Source: Lunularia cruciata (Eukaryota > Streptophyta > Marchantiopsida > Lunulariales > Lunulariaceae). Taken from it: a stretch of 64,000 nucleotides of DNA. The position numbers and the translations under genes are program-made. The stretch covers positions 6,887,001 through 6,951,000 of the forward strand of contig OX419758.1 of NCBI GenBank assembly GCA_948567375.1, read 5' to 3'. The notes under the pieces are model-generated. The model saw nothing but the letters and a program-made list of their open reading frames with translations, had not been told where the DNA came from and ran no database searches. Position 1 is the stretch's first letter. The number at the start of each line of letters is the position of its first letter. Below, piece by piece: positions 44,583 through 57,020 of the stretch.

Positions 44583-46260
44583 AATGATGGCAAGGAAGTA
44601 TGGAAGGACAGATGAAGAATTTATGCAAATAGGAAAATATATTGTGGTGAAGGAAGCTTACAACTTAATGGGCTTTGAGAAACAAAGGCAATAGGAAATA
44701 GCAGTAGAACCCATGGTTAGGGAGAGGAAGAACTTGCAACACCTTCCAAGCCAAAGGTGATAGCCACAAAATGGACAAAGAGGACACTTATGGAGGAAAA
44801 AGTAGATGACAAAGGCAGCATTAGACCACAACCAGTCTCCACACCCATCACCAACAAGCAATCATTTATTCAAATTGTGATTTCTTCAGACAATGAGGTG
44901 GTTACTTCCTTGCCTTGGTCCTCAGACCAAGGCAAGGAAGTACAATCAAATCCAACCCCAAACTTCTCCAAGGAAAAAGAATGATTTTCTTGCAAAAGAA
45001 AGAATCCTACCTTTGGATGATTCCAACCACACAAAAACTGTACTTGAGAGCTCCAAGGATAGAACTATTTCCCTTGTTTCCACCCATAGGAGATGTAGAG
45101 CTACAAGAAGAAGGAGTACTTAGGGAGGAAGAAGTATTTGACACAAAAGAAGTGGCAAAAGATATGAGCTCCTACCAAGCAAAAGGTGAGCTTCAGCTGG
45201 AGCAATAACTTCAGCCAAAAGGTGGTCTTCAAGATGAGGGATTGTCCAAGACCCAAGTCCCCACATTGACAAGAGAGGAACCCAAGTAAGAAGAACCCAT
45301 GCTCTTTGTCAAGATTGAGAAGGAGGAGAGTGGACCTTTCGCCTTGAATGGTAAAGGAGGAAAGCTAGAGTAGGAGAGATGCTTCCCCAATCCTCGTGAT
45401 GCTCTCCAAGTTGGTTATACCTAAATTAGGCCCGGTATTGGAATTGATGGATCAGCTACTTCACATATCATAAGAAGGTTATTGATTATGTTACTCTTCT
45501 CAACCATCTCCATCGATTGGCATAAGGAGTTGTGCAAGAATGAAAGTAGGCATAGGAAAAATTAGCAAGAGTACATGTCCAACACTTAGAGATGGGAAAA
45601 CAAAGAAATGACTTGGCACAAGTGGCAGCCAAGGTTAGGGAAAAAGAGCAGCCTTGGAGAAGAAGGTGTAGGAGGAGCAAGATCTCAAAGAAGGAAGAAG
45701 CATGCCGTCAAACCCAACTTGAGGAGGAGGTAAAGGCTTAGGCAAAAGAAATCAATGTGCTAAAGGGACAATTGGAGAAGTTGAAGGTGACTCTTGTTGC
45801 AATGGAAATGCAACATCAAGAGGAGTTGTATGTAGTTAAGGTACAAGTCAAGAAGGTCATATAGAACACCAAGGAGAAGGAAGAGAAATGCAAGAAGGAT
45901 TGATTGGCCATTTGAGAATAGATCTTGGTTGAGATGTGGGAGATTCAAAGGTAGCTCAACTTGGAAAAGACCGTTATCTTGACCAAGACAAAGATAGCAT
46001 GGGATCAATGAGTGTGAATTGCAAAGCAGGAAGCAAAGTCCTTGGAAAAGTTGAAGTCTCAAGATTCAAGATCCCAAGCACATGCTCTAACGGCAAAGGT
46101 GTACATAGATGAGTGCCTGCAATAGTTGTTAGATTGACTACACAAGCACATCTTGAAGAAATTTAAGGAGTCCACAAAGATGTTTTTGGACTAAATTGTG
46201 GGATATGGAGAAAGGATAGACTTATTGATTAAGGTTTATAAGGGCAAAGGTTGTTCCTCA
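44583..46260 (+). pseudogene. Degenerate coiled-coil-type coding region
   Basis: A plus-strand reading of about 1.7 kb can be followed across many stops, most of them TAG. It starts M-M-A-R-K-Y-G-R-T-D-E-E-F. The second half is Lys/Glu/Gln-rich and helix-prone (A-K-E-I-N-V-L-K-G-Q-L-E-K-L-K, about 45,740-45,790; Q-H-Q-E-E-L-Y-V-V-K-V-Q, about 45,810-45,850). I do not recognise the family. A gag-like or captured cellular coiled-coil protein is possible. An 18-bp perfect hairpin lies within it. Confidence 0.4.
44903..44942. repeat. Perfect 18-bp hairpin
   Basis: Arms 44,903-44,920 (TACTTCCTTGCCTTGGTC) and 44,925-44,942 are exact reverse complements with a CTCA loop. Confidence 0.9.
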
Positions 46261-49200
46261 CAATAAATTTTAGGGCAAAGATATTTTAGCCAAAAGGAAA
46301 TAGGAATGCACTTTTGGCCTAGAATTATCTTTGGCCTCGGAAAGTCTTTGTCCTAGAAGGCCTTTGGTCTAAAATACTTTATAGACTTAGAATGATTTTG
46401 TACCCAAAGATTGCAGGATTATATTACACCTAGAGTAAACAATAGGTAAGTAGTTGCATTGGTGGTGGATGCGCAATCACCTCTTAATTGTGCTTAGGAT
46501 ATGATCAATAGGCAGGATTAGCAATGAGTGAAGTAGGTGTAATTAGAAGATTTCTAGCACTCCTTAGCCATAGATCATCTTCATCAAGAAGTCGGAAAAT
46601 TTTGGGTTGCAACCCAAAAAGAAGTTATGTTCACTTCTATCATAATCAAAGTATTTAGCTGAAGGATTTCTCTAATCTTTGTGTTGAATTGCTTGCACTT
46701 GCAAGTGCATCTTTGGTTGTATGCTTGGTCAAGTAGAGATGAGGAATCTACAGTAGGAATGTGTGTTAGAGTAACTACTTATGCAATTCACACTCTATCA
46801 AGGAAGTTACCCTTGACATTTAGTGTGAATGAGTGCTTGAGTATCTACTTAGGAAATTTTCACATATCAAGAAACTCTTGATATTCTGAATCAGCAAGTC
46901 AATTTGATGAAAGGTTCTAAGAATGATCAAGCATTGAAAGAACCAAGGAATAGAAAAAGCCAAGTAGACAATTGATTGGCTTGATGGCTTGGCTTTTCTG
47001 AATTTTGTTTGGATTGCACCTTTTGGGAGTGGATGTACATAATCATAGTCAACAATGGCATCTAGGTGAAAGAATCTTTGGCTTAGAAGTCAACCTTTGG
47101 GGAGATAAACCCTTTGGCAAGAGACCAATCTTTGAGGTAAAGAGCTTCTTAAGGGAGAAGAGGAAATTTTTGTGAAGCAAACCAACACCATCAAGAGCTT
47201 ATTAGATTAGATTTTTTGCTAGAGTTATTGTTAATTTCTCTTTTCTATAGGACACGACAATGGGTATCTCTACCCTCTTTTGGAAGTGGTTCCTACCCAA
47301 GAGCTTAAACAAGCAAGAATAGACTACCTATGATATTGTTACACTTTGATTTCATTTCCAATCATTCCCAACATGTATCCTTGAGAGAACAACCTATTCT
47401 TACCATTTATATTATTAGTATGTTGACATCATGTTGCCATAGGAACATATGGAAATATAGAAGCATATGATAACTATCAATTTGTTAAAGAATTTTATAT
47501 ATATATATAAGTGGTGTTACATCTTACAAGATCTAGCAAGCTTTGGTACCAAGCTTGTAAACAAATGTCACATGCAAAAGCTATTTGTTAGACCTAGGAC
47601 TTTGTTTCTTGCATAGCAAATGGTTGGGCAAGAACAATGGAAAAGTTAGAACAGACTGCTAGATTTTTCAAGGAAATGAAGGAGGTAACTATGTAAAACT
47701 ATGAGCTACTATACTAGATAAAATCATTGCTTGTTTCAAGACCTTAAAGAAGCATTATTGTTAAGGATTAAAGAAGAATTATTTGAAGTCTGAAGTGGTT
47801 AGCACATATTTTTCTATATGTAAATAAAGCATGGACATCAAATAGTCCTTAGATATATAAAATGATCAAAACTTTAGACACAAGCAGCAAGCTAATTCCA
47901 TTTAGAAAATCTTATTTAGGGTAGGTTAGAAGAAGGAAAAGACTTGTGAAAAGAAATAAAATCATTGTACAAAAAAAGAATTGCAATGCTAACCAATAAA
48001 AAGATGATCCTTAGAAACTAGAAGGAATGAAAGGATAAATAAGAACTTTTGGGTTTGATGTGCAATCAAATGCAGAAATAATGCTACAAGTGCAAAAGTA
48101 TCATTATGAGGACATCAAAGACACATGCATCATAGAGGTGATTTTGAGAAGATCACCATAAAATAGTGCAAGTTGATCCTATATGTAAAAGTAGAAGACA
48201 CAATTGTTTAAATTGCAAACCAAATGCTATCTACACAACTACTTGAATAAAGATCATTGCAAAACAACCAGATGGTTCCACATTAGTATTTTAGCCCTTA
48301 AAGGTTATGAGCTCTTTGGAGCTTATCATGAGATAGGAAGACTAGAAGAGCTTCCATAGAATTCAATAAGAATATCTATCTTTGCTTCTTATAAGCAATA
48401 AGCAATTGAGAGCATTTTTGCATTGTGGCTCATAAACTTAGGGACCTTTTGCAAGATTTTCCATTGCATGTCTAAGAATACCCTTTTGATCACAAAATAA
48501 AGTATTATGAAGCAAGAAGTTTTTGAGCCAAAAAAATATTATCAATGTATGCTCAAATTTACCTTTGTAGATGACACAATGAAGCATTATTATAAATCAA
48601 GAGCATTTGTGGCCCAAAAGCATATCATTGAAGATATGATGTAGCTAGAACCATCCAACCAGGTATAAGTTATATATCTACCTAGTTGCATCCAAGCAAG
48701 AGCAATATAAAATATTTTACTATGAATGTCAAACCACAATTTACATGGGGCTCACTTTTTTGAGCCAATTAATATATGAAGCAATAGCTTTTAAGCCTTC
48801 AATTTTTTTTCAAACTTGTCATTGCTACATGCATTTTGAAATGCATTGCTTAAGGTATCTTGAGCTACACTTTGTTTTGGAGATCAAACTAGATATAAAC
48901 TAAGGGGATATCCCTCCTCTATATCATGGATCATTGATCTTCCTCATCATTGATCTTTGGTGATCTTGTGATGCATCATCCTCACCCATGAAATCTCTCT
49001 CCACAAAAACATGGGTGAGAATCTGTCCTAAAAATGTCACCTTGAATTTGCAACCATCTAGATGGTGGAGCTGCCTATGTAAGACAACCAATTCTACCTC
49101 AATAGCAAGGATCATCAACTTTGTTCAATTTGAGTTCTCTTTACTAAATCTTCTAAGCTTTATCATCACATATAGGATGATATGCCCATGTACCATCTTG

Positions 49201-51099
49201 GATCTCATACACAAGATGAAAAGCAAACATATTATTTGGGAAACTAGTGTGAATGCTAGATATGCATATTTTTTGTCTAGATTTCTCCTAGCCATTCTAT
49301 CACTCACAAGGAACCAACCTTCCATTTCCAAGTAAAGATTGGACCTCCTCTTCCTTATTTGCAAAGCAAGTGCACCCTAATTTATGCATGTTGAGAGAGT
49401 GAAGGGTCTCCCACAAACTCTCTTAGTTGTGTTTTGCAATCCCAAGTGTTGAGAACCTCAATGCTTAGAGATACTTGACAACAATAAAAAAACCAAAGCA
49501 AAATTCAAGAAAAAAAAGGAAAGAGGAAATATTAAGTAAGATGCATCAAGCATAGTTTTTACTTGGGGTGCATTAGCAACACTAATAGTATGCAATTGGA
49601 GGTGAAAGCCAATGGGGTGTACTCAAGTTTAAGGGGTGTATTATGGTGTTCATTAGGGTATATTAGGGTGCACTAGGGTTTTAGGGTACACTAGGCGTGC
49701 ATTTGGATGCACTATGCATAACATATGCATAAATGGAGGTAGAAATGGGGTTCATGTGGTGGTAGGGCTATGGGCATTCTATCCAAATGCAGATTTTCAA
49801 GGCCATAGCATCCCATATAAGCTCTCAAATTGCCTCCACTAAATTCCTCACTTGGGCTTTGTCCAACAAGCACCATTTGATATATGTCATGTGATTGCTG
49901 TTGGTGTAGAAAGCAACCACTAGCCCCTTTCATGAAAGCTTTCATGTTCTCAATGTACATTCTTAATGTAAAATTGGTTGTATTCAAGGATTCTTGCAAT
50001 CTAAAATTCCAAAAATCTGAAATCTGAAATCCAAAATTTAAGCCTTAGCCTCTCGTGATCCTCCTCTCCCAATTTCTCAAGCTTATCTCTTAGGTTTGGA
50101 AATAGTTCAAAATTTCTTGATGGCTCTCAACAAAACCTCTTATATTTTCTCACTACACTTTCCTTTGAAACTCTCTCCCAAATCTGTCACCTCTACCAGA
50201 ACTCTTACCAATTCCAAAAATCCAGCTCTTGCGTGCTGCAATTCACTCTCTCAATTTCTCTTAACTTCTCAAAAGTATCTCCAACTTCTCTGATTTCAAA
50301 CCCTCTCTTTAAGATTTTGGCAAGACTGAAAGTCCTAACCTTGAACTTTAATTTATACTCTGATTCTTCTTTGGAGTAGGCAATTCTTTGCACTCTACAC
50401 TAACAAGAAAATTTCACCAATCTTTTCCAAAAAAAGTTTTAAGAACTTTAGAATTTGAAAAACTTCAAAATTCATGAACTCCTATTTGAGTTTGTGATAA
50501 TTTGAAATTGGTGAAGTGACACTTGACACGATACTAGTGCTTCTTGTGCATCCCATCGTGATCCATAATGCACCTCATTGCACACCAAGTGCAACCTCAT
50601 GGAACTCCCGCACATGCCATGTACTCCTACACCCCCAACAAGCATCTTTGGGCACCCCATGCACCCCAGCATATACTCCCATGCATTTGAGTTCATCCTA
50701 GAGACATTGAACTTAGATCTTATACCCCTAAACATACAATTTTGCAAACAAAATAGCATACAAGTACACCAATTCACTTGTTATTGTGGATTCAAACATC
50801 CACTTGGTTGCTTATTGAAGGCAATACAATTTTTTTAAATAATACTTCTACTTTCTTTTCTCTTCTCCTTGGGCCTGAGCATAGAAAAGAAACTAGAAAT
50901 ATTATGTGCAAGCCTGTATTGCATCAATGAACATTGTATAGGTGTTTTTAAAGCCCAATGCTTAGGAGTTTCAAAAGTCTAATCTACAACCTTTGTATAT
51001 TCTCTAACCATATATCAGATCAATTAACTAAAATTTAAGGGAGAAATATATATATATACTAATCCATTTCAACAATTAAGAATTTCTAGTTAGGTCCAT
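46261..51099. other. Unassigned AT-rich region
   Basis: No gene is recognised. Visible items: short interspersed ctttgg-type phrases at 46,310-46,430; a 16-bp palindrome CATGAAAGCTTTCATG at 49,931-49,946; several TAGGG words at 49,650-49,695. Minus-strand open frames at 49,364-49,125 and 49,118-48,924 have no known motif. Confidence 0.4.
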
Positions 51100-52050
51100 G
51101 AGTTGAACCCTTAATTTCATGAGTAAATGCAATTGGGCTTTTTAAACTCCTTTCAATGTTCATTCAATACTTGAGTTCATACCCCACATTTGTTAAAGAG
51201 TTTTTTTCTTCCATTTTGGCTTGCTTGAAAGATAGCATGAGATGGCTCATTGAGACATAACTTGAATCACCCAATAGATACTGATTATGGTAAAAAAAAT
51301 TGTGTGCTCCTTGCTGACTAATATCAGACCAAAGGAGATTCTTTTTCAAGCATGTTGTATCATGATCTAAGCTTAGCATCCCTTAAAAAAACCAAACTCT
51401 CGTGAGAAAACTGCCATAATAACCTACACTCACCAAAGGAAACATTTTGCTTGAAGTATTTTAATACTTTAACCTCTTATAAAGTGGATTATCCTCCTTG
51501 TATTGTCATAAATGATGTGATCATTAATTGAATAAGAACACTTCTTATTTTTTTCTTTATTGAATAAGAATACTTCTTGCTCAAATATTATTCACTATCA
51601 ACTGTTGGTCTTTTTTGCTAAAGGAAAAAGTATTCCATCCACTGATACCATGCACCCAAGAAATCCTTTTGGAGCAAATATGGAGGAAATTCTCCCTTTC
51701 TCCTTTGTGGTGGGCCATCCTACTTCTTTACCAAGAATGAATAAAATGGTTGTCATTACTCCTTTTGTGAATTTAAAAGTGGATCTTACCCTAGTGCACC
51801 ATATATTCAACCCCCTTGCAATGCATGCTCCATTCACATTGTGGCCAGATGTGTGGAGACTGCCACTTAGATCCAAATGGGAGTTTGATATCTATTATAT
51901 AAAAATTTTTATTGACTAAACAATCTTTAATAACATCCACCAAGGCATGACATGAGTTCAAATCCATACATATGAGTTGTCTAAACGCTCTTGGATCAAG
52001 ATCTTTGACATATTTTGTAACAAACTTAAGCATATGATTATAAAAGACTT
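51100..52050 (-). pseudogene. PIF/Harbinger-type transposase relic
   Basis: On the minus strand, starting near 52,030: D-P-R-A-F-R-Q-L-I-C-M-D-L-N-S (N-terminal helix region), then G-F-L-G-C-M-V-S-V-D-G-I-L-F-P-L (51,650-51,700) with the first catalytic Asp in S-V-D-G, R-R-I-I-H-F (about 51,450), a D-H-D segment (about 51,370) at the place of the family's conserved H-D, Y-L-L-G-D-S-S-Y (about 51,270-51,290) with the second catalytic Asp, and M-N-I-E-R where the family has its Glu. This is the DDE nuclease layout of Harbinger transposases, which cut and paste DNA. At least three frame changes and a few stops break it. The terminal repeats were not found. No Myb-like companion gene is seen. Confidence 0.72.
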
Positions 52051-52242
52051 TTGGTTGCAAATATCTTTAATACTTTTCCAACTCCCACTTCATTAATAAT
52101 AGCTCAATCTTGTTGTCTTTGTCTTCACTCCAGCCATATAAAATCTATTCATCCATCCACTCACCAAAATTTTCATCTTCTACCTTAGTTTTGATACTCT
52201 ATTATCAGATATGCCTTGAAAATTTTCCTAGTCAGTTGCCAA

Positions 52243-52326
52243 CAAGTACTAGTTTGTGTCATTTCTCTAATCTCAAAAGCTTACCAAGTACTAGTTTGTG
52301 TCATTTCTCCAATCTCAAAAGCTTAC
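52243..52326 (+). repeat. 42-bp tandem repeat, two units
   Basis: Unit caagtactagtttgtgtcat... at 52,243-52,284 is repeated at 52,285-52,326 with one change (tctct/tctcc). The unit is 14 codons long, so it would keep a reading frame. Confidence 0.92.
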
Positions 52327-52989
52327 GTTGAACCACACCCAATCTTTCATTTTCTCCAAATTCACAAGGATTCTATCTTTTGCAAACCAAGATTTTGCAA
52401 TTTAGTAGTTGTGAATCTTATAGTGGATTGTCAAGAATATGATGCATAATTGAGGAGAGTAGAATGCAAGGATGCTTCTAGTTCCCTAAGTGTGAGGTGT
52501 GTCATCTTCAAGTTCAAATTTGAAATAAGAATGGTTCAACTATTATCAAATACCTTAACTTGTAAAAAGCTATGGTTCATAAATCTTTTTACATAAAATT
52601 TTACAGAATTCTGTACTTTACTCATCTTGCGTCCACTTGAATGGTACTTGTAAAAGTTTTATGGGTTACACATAAAAGTCTTTATAGAATTCTACAAGAA
52701 CCTATAAACCGAGAATTGAAACCACCAACAAATGAGTGCTTAATCATTGGTGATAGCTTAAGCTATCATCAATGACTATCACCTAAAGTGAGGTCTTACA
52801 CAAGACTATTAGGAAATCCAAGTCTACCAAGGATATATTGAAAGAGTACAAGCCTAATAGCAATGCTTATTTAGGTGTTCTTTATCAACAAGTGATGCTT
52901 TGATTGTGACATACATAGTAAAATTTATCCTAAGCTTGAATATAAAGGCTTACACGTGGACAAAGTTGCTTTGTAATACCTAGAAATAA

Positions 52990-53580
52990 ACTATCTAAAA
53001 AAATTAATTAGACTTCTAAACTAGTTATAATAAGTGATGTGTAGTCACAAATAAGATAGAATTTGTACTGTATCAAAAGATCTTGCAAGAGAGAGCACTA
53101 CCCATTGGGATTTAACTATATTGACATGGTCTTATTCTTAGATGTTTAGCTTTGATGAAAGAATTGAAAACTTTTGAGTACTCTTTTGATGCAGATTTTT
53201 CTATAATCCAAGGATAGCCTATTAAAAGGAATCCTTTATTTAAAGGAATCCTTTATTTAGTTTTGGGTCAAGATAAAACCACATGTTTACAGAGATTCTT
53301 CTCATGAATTTTGTTATTATTTTAGAATTTTGCCCTAAAAATAATTTTGACTTGTAACTTAGAAAAAGATTAAGACTCTTTTATGTCTAAATTTCATGAC
53401 TATATAAAAATGGATGACAAGGTACTCATGAGCAGAAGCTTTCTCTCTAATTGAGTGTTATTGTTAGCAAGATCTTTAGTATGGGAAGTACCTTAGAGAT
53501 GTCATGGAGTTTTATTTGTTGTCTTCTTATTATAAATTAGATTGCTTTAAGGTCAAGGATTCATCTTGAGTGAGAGTCAA
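52990..53580 (+). repeat. Old solo LTR of the A/C family
   Basis: The order of landmarks follows the LTR of element C on the same strand: tagtcacaaataagatag, ttgacatggtcttattctta, ggatagcctattaaaagga, gggtcaagataaaaccacat, and finally gattcatcttgagtgag. It is much more diverged than A or C. A 17-bp tandem (aaaggaatcctttattt) stands at about 53,226-53,259. No internal region follows. Confidence 0.7.
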
Positions 53581-55899
53581 GATACCTTCAACATCTTCTT
53601 TTAAGGAGAGGATATTTTAATCAATTCCCTTTATAGAAAGCTCTCACTCAATTAGTTGTTATCTAACCATTCTATTGACTATAATGAAATAGCTTTTTAG
53701 TTAGTCAAGATAACTTACCCAATTGGACAATCCAAATAAATTAGTGCCAATCTCATCTTGTAGTAAGCTTCTCAATCCTTCCATGTGCTATACTGATTGG
53801 ACCCATGAGATATTATTCTCTCATTCCAATGCTCTTTAGAACTTTGAACAACTAGCTTTGAGAGATAAGATCCTTGCAAAAAATTACAAGATAAAGGTAA
53901 ATATGCATAAATATCCTTTGGTTACATGTCAACTTCAAGGAAAGTTACCTTCTATTTAGTGACCTAGGAGCTCTTCACTATCAACCTCAACTTTAACAAG
54001 TGCTTCTCGGGTAGGTATTGCTAATTGTATTATAACAAATGAATTACAAGTACAAATAAGATGGGTTTTTTAATGCCCAAGTTCATTTCAAATTTAAGAG
54101 CCTTCTATACCTAAGTTATATCAAAATATTTCTTTATTCTTGCAATCCACCTTTATGATCCTAAATCTATCTATTTACTAAAATTGGACTTCTTAATGTC
54201 TAAAATATCTTACATCAACTTTCTAAATATTCTCTTGAGTCAAATATCCATATCTTTTTATTAAAAATAATTTAATATTATTGAAAAAATTCAATTTGCA
54301 TTCAAATTCAAATTCAAGTCATATATACATTATGTGCAAAAAAAATCTAAAAAAATATATATATATATTAAATTAATTATAAATTTATATACAATATTTT
54401 TATTCATGTTATTTTTATAGTTAAATAAAAATTATTTAAATATAAGCTTTTTAATAAACCAAGCTAAGAAATTTATATAATAAAACAATTATATAAAATT
54501 AAATTATTCACTATATTATCAGAAAATAGATATGATTTTTAGTCTTGAATTTAAGACTTTATTATAGTGTTAATTTGAACAACTTTGAAGCAACGAAATT
54601 GAGCATATGTTAAATTTTAGAACTTTACATTCAGCTTATCATGTATGCATGATAACAACAAGTCTCCTACCCAATATTTTAAATCTAAAGTAATTTCTAC
54701 ATATTTTGGAATTTATAATATTAAAAAAAATAGCAATATAAAGCTATAATCTAGAATAAGACATTTATTCATTAAGTATGTCAATATCTTAAAAGACAAT
54801 AGGTAATTAACATAGACAAAAGGTATAGCAAAAGAAAAGAAAACAACATTATAACAGTAATATGGGACTTAGGCTTGATATTAAGGAAACTTGTCATAAC
54901 CAAGAGCAATTTTATAATTATGCTTGGGTAAAAGAAATTTGCTTTTGATTCTCCAATAGCTTAAAGTACTAGAATCTAAGTACTTCTAAATTTGTACAAT
55001 CTTGTTTGATGTTATGTCTTGGATTCCATTTTAAGACTTGGATATAAGAATACAAGAAATTTTTTATATAAATTAAATAACATAAGTGACAACTTAGAAT
55101 AATCTTGTAGGAGATTGGAATTTTACTTGCACTTGGATAAAGCATTTAAACTTGCTACCTTTTGCAAGTATATTTTGGATTCAATTTAGGCTTAATAGTA
55201 CCATAATAACTAAGCAAAGTGAGATTCTAGAATTATGCCTGGAAAGGAATGTATAGAAGTATAACCTATTGAATAAAACAAGCAAGGACAACACAGGGGT
55301 TGAGAATTGGGTAAAAATCTAGAAACAAAAGACTTGATTAAGATTAATTATTTGAGTTTGATGCTTCCCTCTTTAGTATATCTTAAACTTTACTTTTGGT
55401 TAGTATCATTCTAACCAATCAAAGTGCAGTTCTAGAATTAAGCTTGGGTAAAACTTGTAAAAATGGATGGAATTAAGTTGGATTATAAAAACATGGAATC
55501 CACTTATGTAGAACTTACAAACATATTACTTTTAGATTAGTACTTCTAATAAAAATTCCAAAACTAGAATTTGGTTGAAAAATATGAACATAACAAGATG
55601 AAATATGATATATTTTCAAAAGAGAAAGTTAATCATGTAAAAGAAATTTTATATGAGTGTGGTGACTCAATATTGACCAAAAAGGTGATAAAAAAATAAG
55701 TAACAAGTTGTTCCCTTTAAGATACAAGTCAAAATGACCAGAGGTGAAGAAAAATGTAACATTTGGTGGTTCTTTATTATTTCCTACTTAATCTTTTGGG
55801 CAGAACTACTCTTACAAGAGAATAGTGTCACCCCTTGTGGCACACTACGGAAAAGGGAAAACTAAAATCACTTCAATACAAGTCTATACCAAATTATTC
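53581..55899. other. AT-rich region, nothing recognised
   Basis: Very AT-rich with short AT microsatellites (for example about 54,352-54,370). There are no open frames or motifs I can support. Confidence 0.5.
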
Positions 55900-57020
55900 T
55901 TAAAGGTGATGATTCACCCAACTTCAACCTGCACTTTCACTACAAAGAACTCAACCCAAAGTCTTCCTACCCTTCTTAGAAGGCACAACTCTAAAGGCTA
56001 CGTGGCTTTGGTAATTAGTCTTTGCCTTTTGTGTCATGTAGTACTTCCAATGCACTAGCTCATTTTTTATCCTTCAATGCATTGATATGCTCCTTCAAAG
56101 ATCATATACCCTTAACAAGTACAAATGTTTCACTACATTCAAGCACATATGTTTCTAATACAATGATTCCTCACCCCTACTTTTTCAAAGACAATCACCA
56201 ATACTCAAAATTTGGTACAATAATGAAGAGCTCTTGGTTCTTTTTTTATGATGAATCAATGGATGATAATTTACAATTGGTAGAAGCCTTAAATGGCACT
56301 TCCTACTTTAACTTGCAAGGATCTAACAGTTGAAGTACTACAAAGATTCCCTACCAACATCTACATTATACATTACTTATCTTATCTTTTGAAACTTATC
56401 TTAATCACATGTAGGTTAATTATGTGCCTTACATGTGTCAATGAAGGTATCAATTCTTCCCCAAAAAAATTTGAACTCTAACTTTCTTTAAAGTTACAAC
56501 TTTGACGGCATTCCACACCAAAGATATTGACTACTCCTAAGGTCTTCTTCTATGAAGGTATCTACAACTATGAAAGCCTTCCATCCCAAAGGTGTCTTCA
56601 ACTATGAAGGTCATACAACTAAGAACAACATCTACAACTAAGAAGGAACTTCTTTATTGAAGGATCCCCACACACAAAATACTACTAGTCTTTCCTTTGG
56701 TTGCATCCTTGTGAATCTTGATTAATTGATCTTGGAGGTCTTCAAAAGATTTCTTCTTTGTTGTACTCACATCTTCTTCTTTGGTCTTGGCATCAAAGAG
56801 GTATATGAATTCCTTGGTGAGTGTCTTCAACAAGGCAGGTTGGTATGCTGCTATGGAATCCTTCTTGAGTTCTTCTTATGCAACCTCTAGCAAAAGAGCA
56901 ACCTCCTTCCTCTATTCCTCCATCATCTATAGTATGCTTGGGAACTCTAAAATTTCACATGGTTGTAACTGTTGCTAAAGAACTTAAAATGCTATGGTTT
57001 TGGTTTCAATGGAAATCCCG
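55900..57020 (-). pseudogene. Degenerate Lys/Glu-rich coding region (minus)
   Basis: Minus-strand reading gives stretches such as A-L-L-K-T-L-T-K-E-F-I-Y-L-F-D-A-K (about 56,790-56,845), K-S-F-E-D-L-Q-D-Q-L-I-K-I-H-K-D (about 56,705-56,755) and S-L-K-E-H-I-N-A-L-K-D-K-K (about 56,060-56,105). Stops and shifts are frequent. I do not recognise it. Its composition recalls 44,583-46,260 and 35,380-36,497, so these may be relics of one protein family. Confidence 0.3.

Noticed and set aside
49650-49695. Telomere-like TTTAGGG words
   Set aside because: Only a few irregular TAGGG words, without a regular 7-base period; not an interstitial telomere array.
49931-49946. 16-bp palindrome CATGAAAGCTTTCATG
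   Set aside because: Perfect but short, with no partner or context that suggests a function.
50472-50838. Overlapping open frames on both strands (about 100 and 86 codons)
   Set aside because: Caused by a locally stop-poor sequence; no family recognised on either strand.
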